Assembly: GCF_000427405.1 (NCBI RefSeq)
Contig: NZ_KE386491.1
Location: 3,476,790 to 3,540,789 of the forward strand
DNA length: 64,000 nucleotides
Direction of reading: 5' to 3'
Origin: Flectobacillus major DSM 103
Lineage (GTDB): Bacteria > Bacteroidota > Bacteroidia > Cytophagales > Spirosomataceae
The position numbers and the translations under genes were made by a program. Position 1 is the first letter of the stretch; each line of letters begins with the position of its first letter. Below, one piece after another: positions 24,794 through 33,968 of the stretch. The notes under the pieces are model-generated. The model did not search any database. It had not been told where the DNA came from and saw only the letters and a program-made list of their open reading frames with translations.

Positions 24794-25015
24794 TCAATAT
24801 TCATCTTCATTAAAGAAGAAATCGTCTTTAGTCGGATAATCTGGCCAAATTTCTTCGATACTTTCATAAGGCTGACCGTCATCTTCTAATTCTTGTAAGT
24901 TTTCGACCACTTCCAAAGGCGAACCTGTACGGATAGCATAGTCAATTAATTCATCTTTTGTTGCAGGCCATGGGGCATCTTCTAAATATGATGCAAGTTC
25001 GAGTGTCCAATACAT
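24794..25015 (-). CDS. DUF2795 domain protein (73 aa)
   Basis: Short acidic protein, MYWTLELASYLEDAPWPATKDELIDYAIRTGSPLEVVENLQEL..., with the helical DUF2795 pattern (PATKDELIDYA, GSPLEVVENLQELEDDG, YESIEEIWPDYPTKDDFFF). It is very widely conserved in Bacteroidota; the function is unknown. Stand-alone gene with its own terminator. Confidence 0.9.
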   Translation of the reverse strand: MYWTLELASYLEDAPWPATKDELIDYAIRTGSPLEVVENLQELEDDGQPYESIEEIWPDYPTKDDFFFNEDEY

Positions 25016-25232
25016 ATTCTTTCTCTAAATTTGGTTACTGTTTAAGATTAAGGTAATAGCACAAAGTATTGAAAATAAATACATTATGGCTTTATATAAT
25101 GCTTTTTCTAAAAAAATACTGTACCCCACCCAATAGGATTGCAAAAGTACAAGTTTTTTGAAATTACAAAACAATTATGTTTTAAATTTCTCATGCGTAA
25201 TTAACTAATTTTTCTATAAAAAAGTACATTTT

Positions 25233-25442
25233 TTAAACTCTTTTTTTCAAATCCAACAGAGTATAATCTTCAAAGAGTAAGTTATTACTGATAACAGGTT
25301 GATAGTGAAGGCCTCCAGATGAGGACACTCGCTTCCTTGTTTTTTTCTTGATTTGCGACTGGTCTATCTGAAAAAAGTAATTAAATTTGATGATTTGGCC
25401 ATTTTTTTCTATTTTGTGATATACAGACCCAAAGCAATTCAT
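25233..25442 (-). CDS. Possible small hypothetical protein (69 aa)
   Basis: Open frame from the ATG at 25442 (an alternative TTG lies at 25475). MNCFGSVYHKIEKNGQIIKFNYFFQID... followed by a basic segment KKKTRKR and no recognisable domain, signal or membrane helix. It is in a 600-bp gap otherwise free of genes. Could be real or chance; no support beyond being open. Confidence 0.25.
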   Translation of the reverse strand: MNCFGSVYHKIEKNGQIIKFNYFFQIDQSQIKKKTRKRVSSSGGLHYQPVISNNLLFEDYTLLDLKKRV

Positions 25443-25619
25443 TGTAATATTGGGGGACAACGATTGTAAACCCAAAATATTGTTGATGTTTTGGCTGTTA
25501 CTCTGTTATTTATTAAAATACGCCTCTATGACTTTTGTTGGTAGAGGTATAAGGTTTGAAAGTACCTTTACGCTAAAATTCACTCAATTTTACTTATAAA
25601 TATATTTATCAACACTCTT

Positions 25620-26360
25620 ATGAAAGTAGAAGTTTGTGCTTACTCCTTTGAGTCTTGCTTGGCAGCAGAACAAGGAGGAGCCAACCGTGTAGAGCTATGT
25701 GCTTCGCCATACGAAGGCGGAACAACCCCTTCAGCAGGACTCATCCAACTTGTAAAAAAAAATCTTTCGATAGAAGTTCATGTGATGATTAGGCCAAGAG
25801 GTGGCGATTTTTGTTATTCAGACCACGAAATTCTTGTAATGGAACAGGATATTCTTATGGCAAAACAACTAGAAGCCAATGGAATTGTTTTGGGTATTCT
25901 TCAAAAAAATGGGCAAGTCAATATTCAACAAACAGCTCATTTGGTACAATTAGCTCATCCCATGACAGTTACCTTCCACCGAGCTATAGATATGACTCCC
26001 GATTACTTTCAGGCACTCGAAGATATTATTGAAGCAGGCTGCCACCGAGTACTAACCTCGGGACAGGCAAATTTAGCTATTGAAGGTATCAAAAACCTAA
26101 AAAAACTAACACAACAAGCCGCAGGCCGTATCCAAATCATGATTGGTAGTGGCGTAAATACCCGAAATGCCTTACAACTGGCTTCATTACAACCCGATGC
26201 CCTACATTTTACAGGGAAATCAACACGTGATTCTGTCATGGAATTCAGGAAAGAGGGTATTGCTATGGGTGGCCTTTCTGAAGTGCCTGAATACGAAATT
26301 ATGTATTCCGACGTTCAGAAAATCAAAGCTATGGTAAACTTGCTACACGAGGCTGTGTAA
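25620..26360 (+). CDS. cutC: CutC-family protein
   Basis: 246-aa TIM-barrel protein. Family blocks are clear: VEVCAYSFESCLAAEQGGANRVELCASPYEGGTTPSAGLI at the N-terminus, EVHVMIRPRGGDFCYSDHE near 55-72, VTFHRAIDM near 118 and GRIQIMIGSGVNTRNA near 165. Historically linked to copper homeostasis, but a direct copper role is doubtful for many members. No copper genes are adjacent. Confidence 0.92.
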   Translation: MKVEVCAYSFESCLAAEQGGANRVELCASPYEGGTTPSAGLIQLVKKNLSIEVHVMIRPRGGDFCYSDHEILVMEQDILMAKQLEANGIVLGILQKNGQVNIQQTAHLVQLAHPMTVTFHRAIDMTPDYFQALEDIIEAGCHRVLTSGQANLAIEGIKNLKKLTQQAAGRIQIMIGSGVNTRNALQLASLQPDALHFTGKSTRDSVMEFRKEGIAMGGLSEVPEYEIMYSDVQKIKAMVNLLHEAV

Positions 26361-26572
26361 TAGAACTGGCTTGATTTTGAAAATGATACTGTCGGGGCTA
26401 ACGCCCAAGGAAATATAGTATGCTATTTTCTTACCTTAACAGAAAAGCTGAATACTCTGGAGAATTATTTTTTAGTCTCAAAACTCAGCACTAAGTATTG
26501 CTATTAACAACCCAATTTAATAATTAGTATATTTTCACAGATATTCAATTAGTCTATAAAAACTACCATTTT

Positions 26573-27532
26573 ATGAAACGTCGTACCTTTATACAACAAA
26601 CTTCGGCTTTGGCTGGTATTTCGGCATTAGCTAGTAATCAATCTGTTGCATCGAATAATACTGCTGCTGAATTCCCTGTCGTTATTTCGACTTGGAAAAA
26701 TGAAAAAGCCAACCAAGCAGCTTGGGCTTCACTTCAAAAAACAGGTCGTGCATTAGATGCCGTAGAGGCTGGAGCACGAATCCCAGAAGCCGACCCTAAC
26801 GATACTTCGGTAGGCTATGGTGGGTTTCCAGACCGTGATGGTAATGTAACCCTCGATGCCTGTATCATGGACGAAAAAGGCAATGCAGGTTCTGTAACCT
26901 TTCTTCAGCATATTATGCACCCGATTTCGGTAGCAAGAGCCGTAATGGAAAAAACCCCTCACGTAATGCTTTCGGGCGAGGGAGCTCTGCAATTTGCCCT
27001 TTCGCAAGGTTTTAAAAAAGAAAACCTTTTGACTGAAACAGCCAAAAAGGCTTGGATTGAATGGAAAAAAGAATCAAAATACGAGCCTAAAATCAATATT
27101 GAACGCCACGATACAATTGGCTTGTTGGCATTAGGAACAAAAGGCGAAATCTCTGGAGCTTGTACAACAAGTGGATTGGCCTTTAAAATGCACGGTCGTG
27201 TTGGCGATTCGCCAGTAATTGGTGCTGCAGTATTTTGCGATGATGAAGTGGGCGGAGCTTGTGCTACTGGCTTAGGCGAATTTGTTTTAAAAACCCTTGG
27301 CTCTTTCCTTATTGTAGAATTAATGAGAAATGGTCGTACACCACAACAAGCATGTGAAGAAGCTATTATGCGTATTGTAAAAAGATACAATTATAAAGAG
27401 TTTCAGATTGGATATTTGGCAATGAACAAAAAGGGCGAATATGGTGCTTATGCTATCCAGAAGGGTTTTAATTATACCCTCACAAAAGCTGGTATTACTA
27501 AGGTTTATGAATCAGATTATTATATGAAATAA
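26573..27532 (+). CDS. N4-(beta-N-acetylglucosaminyl)-L-asparaginase (Ntn hydrolase)
   Basis: 319-aa glycosylasparaginase that cleaves the GlcNAc-Asn bond of glycopeptides. It is made as a precursor that cuts itself before the catalytic Thr: the motif RHDTIGLLAL is present with Thr at residue 181, the new N-terminus of the beta chain. GRVGDSPVIGAAVFCDDEVGGACATGLGE follows as expected. The N-terminus MKRRTFIQQTSALAGISALAS is a Tat/Sec-like signal, so export to the periplasm is likely. Confidence 0.93.
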   Translation: MKRRTFIQQTSALAGISALASNQSVASNNTAAEFPVVISTWKNEKANQAAWASLQKTGRALDAVEAGARIPEADPNDTSVGYGGFPDRDGNVTLDACIMDEKGNAGSVTFLQHIMHPISVARAVMEKTPHVMLSGEGALQFALSQGFKKENLLTETAKKAWIEWKKESKYEPKINIERHDTIGLLALGTKGEISGACTTSGLAFKMHGRVGDSPVIGAAVFCDDEVGGACATGLGEFVLKTLGSFLIVELMRNGRTPQQACEEAIMRIVKRYNYKEFQIGYLAMNKKGEYGAYAIQKGFNYTLTKAGITKVYESDYYMK

Positions 27533-27574
27533 GATAAGTAATAGTATAAAATTCGTTTGGGTTTCTGTACTAGT

Positions 27575-27645
27575 AAATAGGTAGGGGTAACTTTTGTAAT
27601 TAGCCATACTCTAATGGCAGCCGCAAGAGTTACCCCTGCCTATTT
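27575..27645. repeat. 18-bp inverted repeat in the convergent gap
   Basis: Left arm 27575-27592 (AAATAGGTAGGGGTAACT) pairs with right arm 27628-27645 with one G-T wobble, across a 35-base spacer. It may be a terminator for the glycosylasparaginase gene, though the loop is long. Confidence 0.5.
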
Positions 27646-27751
27646 TTAAGGTATTTATAAAAAATCGCTACCCTTATCATCCAGATATATTTAGCTTTCT
27701 GTTTTGACAACCTACTGGATACTTTGATCTTATAAACATTATTCAAAAAAT

Positions 27752-27780
27752 AAACGCCACAATGAAGCATTGTGACGTTT
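27752..27780 (-). terminator. Terminator of the 1224-residue mosaic protein gene
   Basis: AAACGCCACAATG and CATTGTGACGTTT form a 13-bp stem with one mismatch around AAG; T-rich on the minus-strand exit side (TTTATTTTTTG). Confidence 0.65.
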
Positions 27781-27806
27781 CTATTACTATCCAAAAAAAT
27801 TAATTA

Positions 27807-30800
27807 TTATTTCACAACTTTCATTACCCCAGCCATAATACGCCAGTGGCCTGGGAAGGTACAAATATAAGGGTAGTCACCTACTTGTGCTGGAGCTGTA
27901 AATTTAAGTTTATAGCTTTCGTCAGGATTCACGAGTGGCGTAGCGGCTAATATCTGAGGAATAGATGGCACATAGTTTTTCTCTGCTCCATCTTTTGCTG
28001 TAATCATTTTGTCGGCTGCTTTACCAATAATCTCTACGGTTTTGGGTTTGCCTATTACCAAGTTGTGCTGCATAGCATCGGGGTTCTCAAACACAATCTC
28101 AACAGGCTGTCCAGCTTTTACGGTAAATGTTTTTTTGTCGTATTGCATGGCTTCTCTAACGGCCTTAATCACTATTCTTTGAGTATTTGGGGCGGCCTCC
28201 TCGGTTTTGATAGCCCAACCTTGCAACAACTTCTTCAGTCGGTCGTCGGTACTATAATTTTTGCTTAGACTTACCAAAAATTGCTTATCGTTTTCGCTAA
28301 GTGCTACGCTACGTTTGTAGTTCCAGCCTTCCGACAGCCCCTTTATCAATGCTCTGCTATCGGTTGCATCCATATTTGGTATTAGCTTGAGAATAGCGAT
28401 TACCGAATCTAATGGGGCGTTATAAGCATAACTTCTTACGGCTCTTTCTACTGCATAACTAGCCAAGCTAAGAGGAGCTTGATAAGTAAGCTTATAAGTA
28501 AAAGTATTGTTATTTTTGGTTTCGTCTTTTAGGACATTCTCTTTATCTATTTCTACAGTAATCTTATAATCGCCCGCTACATCCGACACAAAGTTCATAC
28601 CTCCTACCCAAGGGCCATTATTGTATTTGTCGATAGTAACTGTTTCGTTAGGGGCAATACCCGCATCAAAGTTTTTGCTTATCCAGTTGATAAGACGACC
28701 CTGACCTTCCAAACGGATAGTTACTGGTACAACTGTTCCTTTAGCAATGGCTTTTCCTCCTTGATTTTTTATATCAAATGATACCTGAATCGGCTCTCTA
28801 ACCGAAGGCGAAGCTGGGTTTGTACGTACATTAGTCACTACTAAATCGGCTGTCTGGCTATTGGTAGAAGTATTCTTTGTTACTGTAGTAGCCGCCGCTA
28901 CCATTGCACTGTGGTCGTGGTGTGCCATTTCGCTGTGGTCGTGTGTTGCTTGCTTTTGTTTTTTACCTAAACGGTTCAATTCTTCTTTCAGCAACACTCG
29001 GTTGTGGCTTGTTAAAGCACTAGCAAAGGCATCGGGTAACCAGCGGTCGTTTACATCTGAGCTAGTTTCTAATTTAGCCAGAATCGCACTTTTCGACTCG
29101 TTAGTCAATGGCATCTCTGACAAGGCCAATACTGTATTCATCACTACCAAAGGTTCTTGGTCGTCGAGGGCTTTATTATTGAGTAAAGCCGTTACAGATG
29201 CTTGCGTTCTTGGTAATACTTGTACTACTGTTTTGCGGACACCATGACAAGGGTGCTTTAAGCAAGCCGTAACAGCACTGAGTACCTGTGGGTCGGTCAA
29301 AGCCCCCAACCCTTCGAGCGTTCTGATAGCATGAATAACCGTTGGATTAATGCCAGTTTCGTCTAAAGATTGGTCTTTTAACAAAGCCACAAGCTGTGGC
29401 ACAACGTCTTTTTGTCCACGTTCTACCAACAAACGCTGTGCTTGCAAACGCCAAAACATATTGGTACTACTTAGGGCTTTGATTAGTTCTTGAGGATTAT
29501 TTCTGGACAAAGCTATAGCCTGATAGTTAGGAGCATCTTTCCAGCTTACTCGATAAATACGCCCATGAGTATAGTCTCTCAGAGGAGTTTCGTAAGCATT
29601 TCCTGCACCATTAGAAAAGCCTTTGGGAGTTGGATTATGTTGAATAATATAGCTATACCAATCGGCAATCCAAACGGCTCCGTCGGGGCCTACTTCTGCA
29701 AATACAGGCGACACCCATTCGTCGGCACCAGCCAATAAATTAAAAGCCTCTGCATCTACATAATCTGTCCCTTTTTTGACCATATTGTTTTGGTGAACTA
29801 CGTGGCCTGTAGGCTCACATACAAAGGCTATTTTGTTCCAGTATTTTTTGGGAAAAGCCCTTGCTGTATAAAAATTATGCCCAGCAGCAGCAGTAAACCC
29901 GCCAAAAACATCTACCTGACGAATTTTGGGCGTAATAGGCTTCATATCTTTATGAGTATCGGTAGCTTTGCCACCATTGTCGATAGCTGGTGCTGACAAG
30001 AAATTACGGTGTGGAATAGCCATATACCAGCCGTGTGCATTATTGGCTGTTGAACCAAATACATCACCCGTTTCGTTGAAGGCAAAACCCCAAGTATTAT
30101 TAGATGTCGATGTCATGTGCTCAAAAGCTGAACCATCGGGCTTGAAACGGAAAAAGCCTTGTGCAAATTTTACCGAATCAGCTCCAGGAAATTTGCCTTT
30201 AAAGCCAGCATATCCCACACAACCCCAAATCCAGTTATCAAAACCATAGTGCAAGTTTGAAGGCCCTGCGTGTGTGTCGAATGTGCCAAAACCCGAGAAA
30301 AGGATTTTCTTTTCGTCTACCTTATCATCGCCGTCGGTATCCTTCAAAAACAGCATGTGAGGAGCTTGCGAAACAATTAGGCCACCATTGGCAAATACCA
30401 TACCTGTCGGAATACTCAGACCATCGGCATATTTGGTAAATTTATCAGCCTTGCCGTCGTTGTTGGTGTCTTCGCAAAGCAAAATATAGTCGCTACCTCC
30501 TGTTTCTTTTCGTTCATTGGGATAATCTTTAGTTACCAGCACAAACAAACGACCACGCTCATCCCAAGTCATTGCAATAGGGTGCATTACGTTAGGTTCA
30601 TGAGCAAATATTTCGAAGTTGAAATCAACGGGTACTTGAATATGCTTTTTTGATTCTTCTGGCGAAAGTGGTGCTTGACGCAACTGTGGGTCGGGGCGTT
30701 TTTCGTAGTTAGGCAACTGAGCTTCGTTGTAAGTAAAAGCCTGAAACTGCAACGCTTCATGTGCTTTTCGGGCATTGTCATCTACAGCCCACAGAATACC

Positions 30801-31481
30801 TTTGTACAACAACTCTAAGAAATCTGGGTTGTCCCAAGTACGTTCGTCGTGTCCATAAGCTGTATAAAAAACACGCCCTTTTCCATAGCTACGAGTCCAA
30901 GTATAAGGCTCGGTAGCAGTATTCGGCTTATCTTTTGCTTGGTCGCTTTTGATTTCACGAGTCATCAACACATTATTGTCGGGCTGTAATTGCGAGTGCA
31001 AATACGTTTCGTCGAAAGCCTTAATACCTTTTATTCCTTTTACGGCTGGGTGATTAGGCTGAGTAATAGCCACCTGAATAGTGTCCATGCGGTGTCGCCA
31101 AAACTGCCCTCCTACCATTTTCACATATTCTGGCGAGTTTCTAAAACAAAAAGAAGCACAGTGAATAGGTAAAATACCCTTGCCCGAAGCCACATACTGC
31201 AACAATGCTTTTTCGGCTTCTGGGGTGATTTCGTCCCAATTGGCATAAATCATCAGGGCATCAAATTTATTGAGGTAATTGGTATTGAGGTCTTCTAGCT
31301 TGTCGGTATAGGTAAAGTTGACACCTTTTGTACCAAGTGCCGACATCACCGAAGGAATTCTTTCAATGGGTTTATGGTGTCCATTATCACCTAGAAACAG
31401 AATTTCTAAACGTCTTGAATTTTGAGAGGAAACGGTCGTCCATGAAAACAATAGCATGACAACCAAAATTAAATTTTTCAT
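27807..31481 (-). CDS. Secreted mosaic protein: ThuA, PVC-type propeller, HEAT, CARDB, cupredoxin
   Basis: 1224 aa with signal peptide MKNLILVVMLLFSWTTVSSQ. In order: ThuA-like domain ~22-236 (LEILFLGDNGHHKPIER, GILPIHCASFCFRN, FDETYLHSQL); beta-propeller of the 'putative membrane-bound dehydrogenase' type ~280-645 (MTWDERGRLFVLVTKDYPNE, GPDGAVWIADWYSYIIQHNP); HEAT-like helices ~655-840; a His-rich linker HDHSEMAHHDHSAM near 850; CARDB domain ~875-995; and a C-terminal type-1 copper domain ~1102-1224 whose ligands are visible (MQHN, then CTFPGHWRIMAG). No CxxCH heme motif, unlike many relatives. Probably acts on carbohydrate in the periplasm or outside; the reaction is unknown. Confidence 0.88.
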   Translation of the reverse strand: MKNLILVVMLLFSWTTVSSQNSRRLEILFLGDNGHHKPIERIPSVMSALGTKGVNFTYTDKLEDLNTNYLNKFDALMIYANWDEITPEAEKALLQYVASGKGILPIHCASFCFRNSPEYVKMVGGQFWRHRMDTIQVAITQPNHPAVKGIKGIKAFDETYLHSQLQPDNNVLMTREIKSDQAKDKPNTATEPYTWTRSYGKGRVFYTAYGHDERTWDNPDFLELLYKGILWAVDDNARKAHEALQFQAFTYNEAQLPNYEKRPDPQLRQAPLSPEESKKHIQVPVDFNFEIFAHEPNVMHPIAMTWDERGRLFVLVTKDYPNERKETGGSDYILLCEDTNNDGKADKFTKYADGLSIPTGMVFANGGLIVSQAPHMLFLKDTDGDDKVDEKKILFSGFGTFDTHAGPSNLHYGFDNWIWGCVGYAGFKGKFPGADSVKFAQGFFRFKPDGSAFEHMTSTSNNTWGFAFNETGDVFGSTANNAHGWYMAIPHRNFLSAPAIDNGGKATDTHKDMKPITPKIRQVDVFGGFTAAAGHNFYTARAFPKKYWNKIAFVCEPTGHVVHQNNMVKKGTDYVDAEAFNLLAGADEWVSPVFAEVGPDGAVWIADWYSYIIQHNPTPKGFSNGAGNAYETPLRDYTHGRIYRVSWKDAPNYQAIALSRNNPQELIKALSSTNMFWRLQAQRLLVERGQKDVVPQLVALLKDQSLDETGINPTVIHAIRTLEGLGALTDPQVLSAVTACLKHPCHGVRKTVVQVLPRTQASVTALLNNKALDDQEPLVVMNTVLALSEMPLTNESKSAILAKLETSSDVNDRWLPDAFASALTSHNRVLLKEELNRLGKKQKQATHDHSEMAHHDHSAMVAAATTVTKNTSTNSQTADLVVTNVRTNPASPSVREPIQVSFDIKNQGGKAIAKGTVVPVTIRLEGQGRLINWISKNFDAGIAPNETVTIDKYNNGPWVGGMNFVSDVAGDYKITVEIDKENVLKDETKNNNTFTYKLTYQAPLSLASYAVERAVRSYAYNAPLDSVIAILKLIPNMDATDSRALIKGLSEGWNYKRSVALSENDKQFLVSLSKNYSTDDRLKKLLQGWAIKTEEAAPNTQRIVIKAVREAMQYDKKTFTVKAGQPVEIVFENPDAMQHNLVIGKPKTVEIIGKAADKMITAKDGAEKNYVPSIPQILAATPLVNPDESYKLKFTAPAQVGDYPYICTFPGHWRIMAGVMKVVK

Positions 31482-31597
31482 GGAATATTTTTTTAAAAGA
31501 AAATGGAGATAAAACGGGAATTTTATTCAATAGAAATATTTATCTGGGCGAGTTGTCGCTGACAATCAGCCCAAATACAGGCATTCTTTTATGAGAA

Positions 31598-31699
31598 GTG
31601 TACGAAAGTTTGGATTTTGAAATATCGCCCAAAATGGAATAAGGCTAATAAATCCCCGAACGACTGTTCAACCTCTAAAATTTTCAACCTTTCGTACAC
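31598..31699. repeat. Inverted repeat upstream of the mosaic gene
   Basis: GTGTACGAAAG (31598-31608) and CTTTCGTACAC (31689-31699) are perfect inverted copies 80 bases apart, in the 233-bp gap between the oxidoreductase stop and the mosaic protein start. Spacing is too long for a simple terminator; possible regulator sites. Confidence 0.4.
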
Positions 31700-31714
31700 G
31701 ACTAACTCAGATTG

Positions 31715-32830
31715 TTAAAAATCTGGCAAATACATGATTTCGCCACCTTTGAGGGCCGATTCATGAGCCAATATACCCACACAAGTCCAGTTGGCAGACT
31801 GTTCGGCATTTGGGAAAGGTTCACGGTTTTTGATGATAGCATCGACAAACTCATGTACCAAATGTGGATGCGAGCCACCATGACCCGACCCCTGCACAAA
31901 CGACAAATGTTGGTTTTCGTCTATATCATACACCCCTTGTGTCGTAAATCGTTGGATTTCTTCGGGCAAATAATGAGCATAATCGGGTACTTCTACTTTT
32001 TCTGGGATTTCGTGTTCGGGCTTTTTAGCGGTATGAATTACATGCTCTTCGCCTTCTATCAACGACCATTCAAAAGATTTTTTTGAGCCATATACCTCAA
32101 AACTTTCACGGTACTGACGAGCCACATCAAATAACGAACGATATACCAAGGCACTCAAATCAGAACCCTTAAACTTGATATGAGCCGACTCAATAGCAAA
32201 TGGTGAATTATAATATTGGTGTAACTCTTCACGAATTGTTCCCGACCCAAAGCACGATACATATTCGGCTTGTAGCTGTAATAAACCCGCCACTGGCCCC
32301 ACACAGTGCGTAGCATAGTGCATCGGTGGCAAACCTGGCCAATACCCTGGCCATCCGTCCATATCTTGTTGATGACTTGCTTTCAAAAATTGAACTTTTC
32401 CTAACTCTCCTTTTTCGTATAGTTCTTTCACAAACAAAAACTCACGGCTATATACCACCGTTTCCATCATCATATACTTTTTGCCTGTACGACGAGTAGC
32501 CTCCACAATAGCCTTGCATTCTTCTACCGATGTAGCCATTGGTACTGTACAAGCCACATGTTTGCCTGCATTCAAGGCTTTTAGGCTTTGTTCGGCATGG
32601 TTATGAATCGGTGAGTTGATATGCACAATATCTACTTGCTCGTCTTTCAGCAATTCATCAAAATCGGTATAACGTTTTTCTACCCCAAAAGCATCACCAA
32701 TGGCATTGAGCTTTTCGGGTGTACGCTGACAAATAGCGTACATATTGGTGTTGGGGTGGCGTTGGTAAATTGGAATAAATTCAGCTCCAAAACCTAAGCC
32801 AACAATGGCAACATTTAATTTCTGGGTCAT
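31715..32830 (-). CDS. Gfo/Idh/MocA-family oxidoreductase
   Basis: 371-aa NAD(P)-dependent sugar or inositol dehydrogenase-like protein. Rossmann motif VAIVGLGFGAEFIPIYQRHP at the N-terminus, AGKHVACTVPMATSVEECKAIV near 88-108 (the usual CEKP lysine block is replaced by CTVP, so the catalytic lysine is missing or displaced), and a long C-terminal beta-sheet domain with HCVGPVAGLL. It follows the isomerase-like gene by 42 bp. Substrate unknown. Confidence 0.9.
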   Translation of the reverse strand: MTQKLNVAIVGLGFGAEFIPIYQRHPNTNMYAICQRTPEKLNAIGDAFGVEKRYTDFDELLKDEQVDIVHINSPIHNHAEQSLKALNAGKHVACTVPMATSVEECKAIVEATRRTGKKYMMMETVVYSREFLFVKELYEKGELGKVQFLKASHQQDMDGWPGYWPGLPPMHYATHCVGPVAGLLQLQAEYVSCFGSGTIREELHQYYNSPFAIESAHIKFKGSDLSALVYRSLFDVARQYRESFEVYGSKKSFEWSLIEGEEHVIHTAKKPEHEIPEKVEVPDYAHYLPEEIQRFTTQGVYDIDENQHLSFVQGSGHGGSHPHLVHEFVDAIIKNREPFPNAEQSANWTCVGILAHESALKGGEIMYLPDF

Positions 32831-32872
32831 GTTTATGTCTAGGGATAAGTAATATAAAAATTGTATCGAGGT

Positions 32873-33700
32873 TTAGGCTTTATCTTTCAAAAAAGCCAAG
32901 CTATCTGTCATAAGCTGGGTTTCACTATCAAACATCGGCCTCCAGATATTGGCTACAGCTAATTTTGGGCTAAAAGCCTCCACCGACAACCAACCTTGGT
33001 ACTGCACTTGGTTGAGGGCTTCAAATATCTGAGGCCAATTAACATTGCCTTTGCCTACTGTACTTCTGTCATTTTCCGAAACTTGTACATGTACCAAATG
33101 CTTGCTCAAAAGCCTGATGGCATCGCCCAAGTTTTTCTCCTCGATGTTAGCATGAAACGTATCAAACATAATTTTACAAGCTGGATGATTAATATCTTCG
33201 ACCAAGCGAAAAAGCTCGTCGGCACAAGACACCAAATAGCTTTCAAAACGATTGAGGTATTCTAAACCCAATACTATATCTTTCAACTGAGCATATTCGG
33301 CCAATTCCCGAAGGTTGTCGACCGCCCAATTCCATTCCTCTGCTGTGGCGGGCTTACCCGAAAAAACGCCCAATGCCGAGTGATATGGCCCATTGAGCAA
33401 CTTAGCTCCTAATACTTCGGCACAGTCTATTGCCTGTTTGTTACGTTCGAGAGTAGCTTTTCGCATAGCGGGGTCGGCACTAATCTGATGAAAGTCTGAA
33501 CCGCATATCGTTACAGCAATACGAGCCAATCCTAATTCGTCGAGCTTATTGCGCCATACCTTCCAATAGTCGGGATTAGTGTCAAAAATGGGTACTTCTA
33601 CCCCATCATATCCCAATTCTTTGATTTGCTCCAACACAGGAAAAAGATTTTCATCAATGGCATTCCCCCAGAGCAGGAGATTCATTCCCAATTTTCTCAT
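32873..33700 (-). CDS. Sugar phosphate isomerase/epimerase (xylose isomerase-like TIM barrel)
   Basis: 275 aa, AP-endonuclease-2-type barrel. MRKLGMNLLLWGNAIDENLFPVLEQIKELGYDGVEVPIFD at the N-terminus; VLGLEYLNRFESYLVSCADELFRLV carries the conserved Glu, KIMFDTFHANIEEK the Asp/His metal ligands, HVQVSENDRSTVGKGNVNWPQIF and LSVEAFSP the final His/Glu. Resembles D-tagatose/D-psicose 3-epimerase-like enzymes. Likely in an operon with the oxidoreductase, divergent from the AraC regulator. Confidence 0.9.
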   Translation of the reverse strand: MRKLGMNLLLWGNAIDENLFPVLEQIKELGYDGVEVPIFDTNPDYWKVWRNKLDELGLARIAVTICGSDFHQISADPAMRKATLERNKQAIDCAEVLGAKLLNGPYHSALGVFSGKPATAEEWNWAVDNLRELAEYAQLKDIVLGLEYLNRFESYLVSCADELFRLVEDINHPACKIMFDTFHANIEEKNLGDAIRLLSKHLVHVQVSENDRSTVGKGNVNWPQIFEALNQVQYQGWLSVEAFSPKLAVANIWRPMFDSETQLMTDSLAFLKDKA

Positions 33701-33968
33701 TTACTTTGTTTTAAAATTGTTTGATGGTACAAGACCCCTAGGTTTTTTGTTTTTTCAGCCAAAATCTTCTCCTTCTCCACTCCATTTTTCCTGAATCAAC
33801 TTGGTAATTAGTTTGTCGGAAGACAGGCTCACAACAGACCACTTATTTTAAGTACAAATTAATCTTTGTTTTTTCACAAAAATTTCTTTTAATTTGACCA
33901 GTTATAACTGTATTTTGACCATATTTGTCAAATAGTAAAATATTATAAGTAAAAATAAGCTATAAGTT

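Noticed and set aside
31712-32086. 124-residue plus-strand frame
   Set aside because: Lies fully inside the Gfo/Idh/MocA gene on the other strand; a shadow frame.
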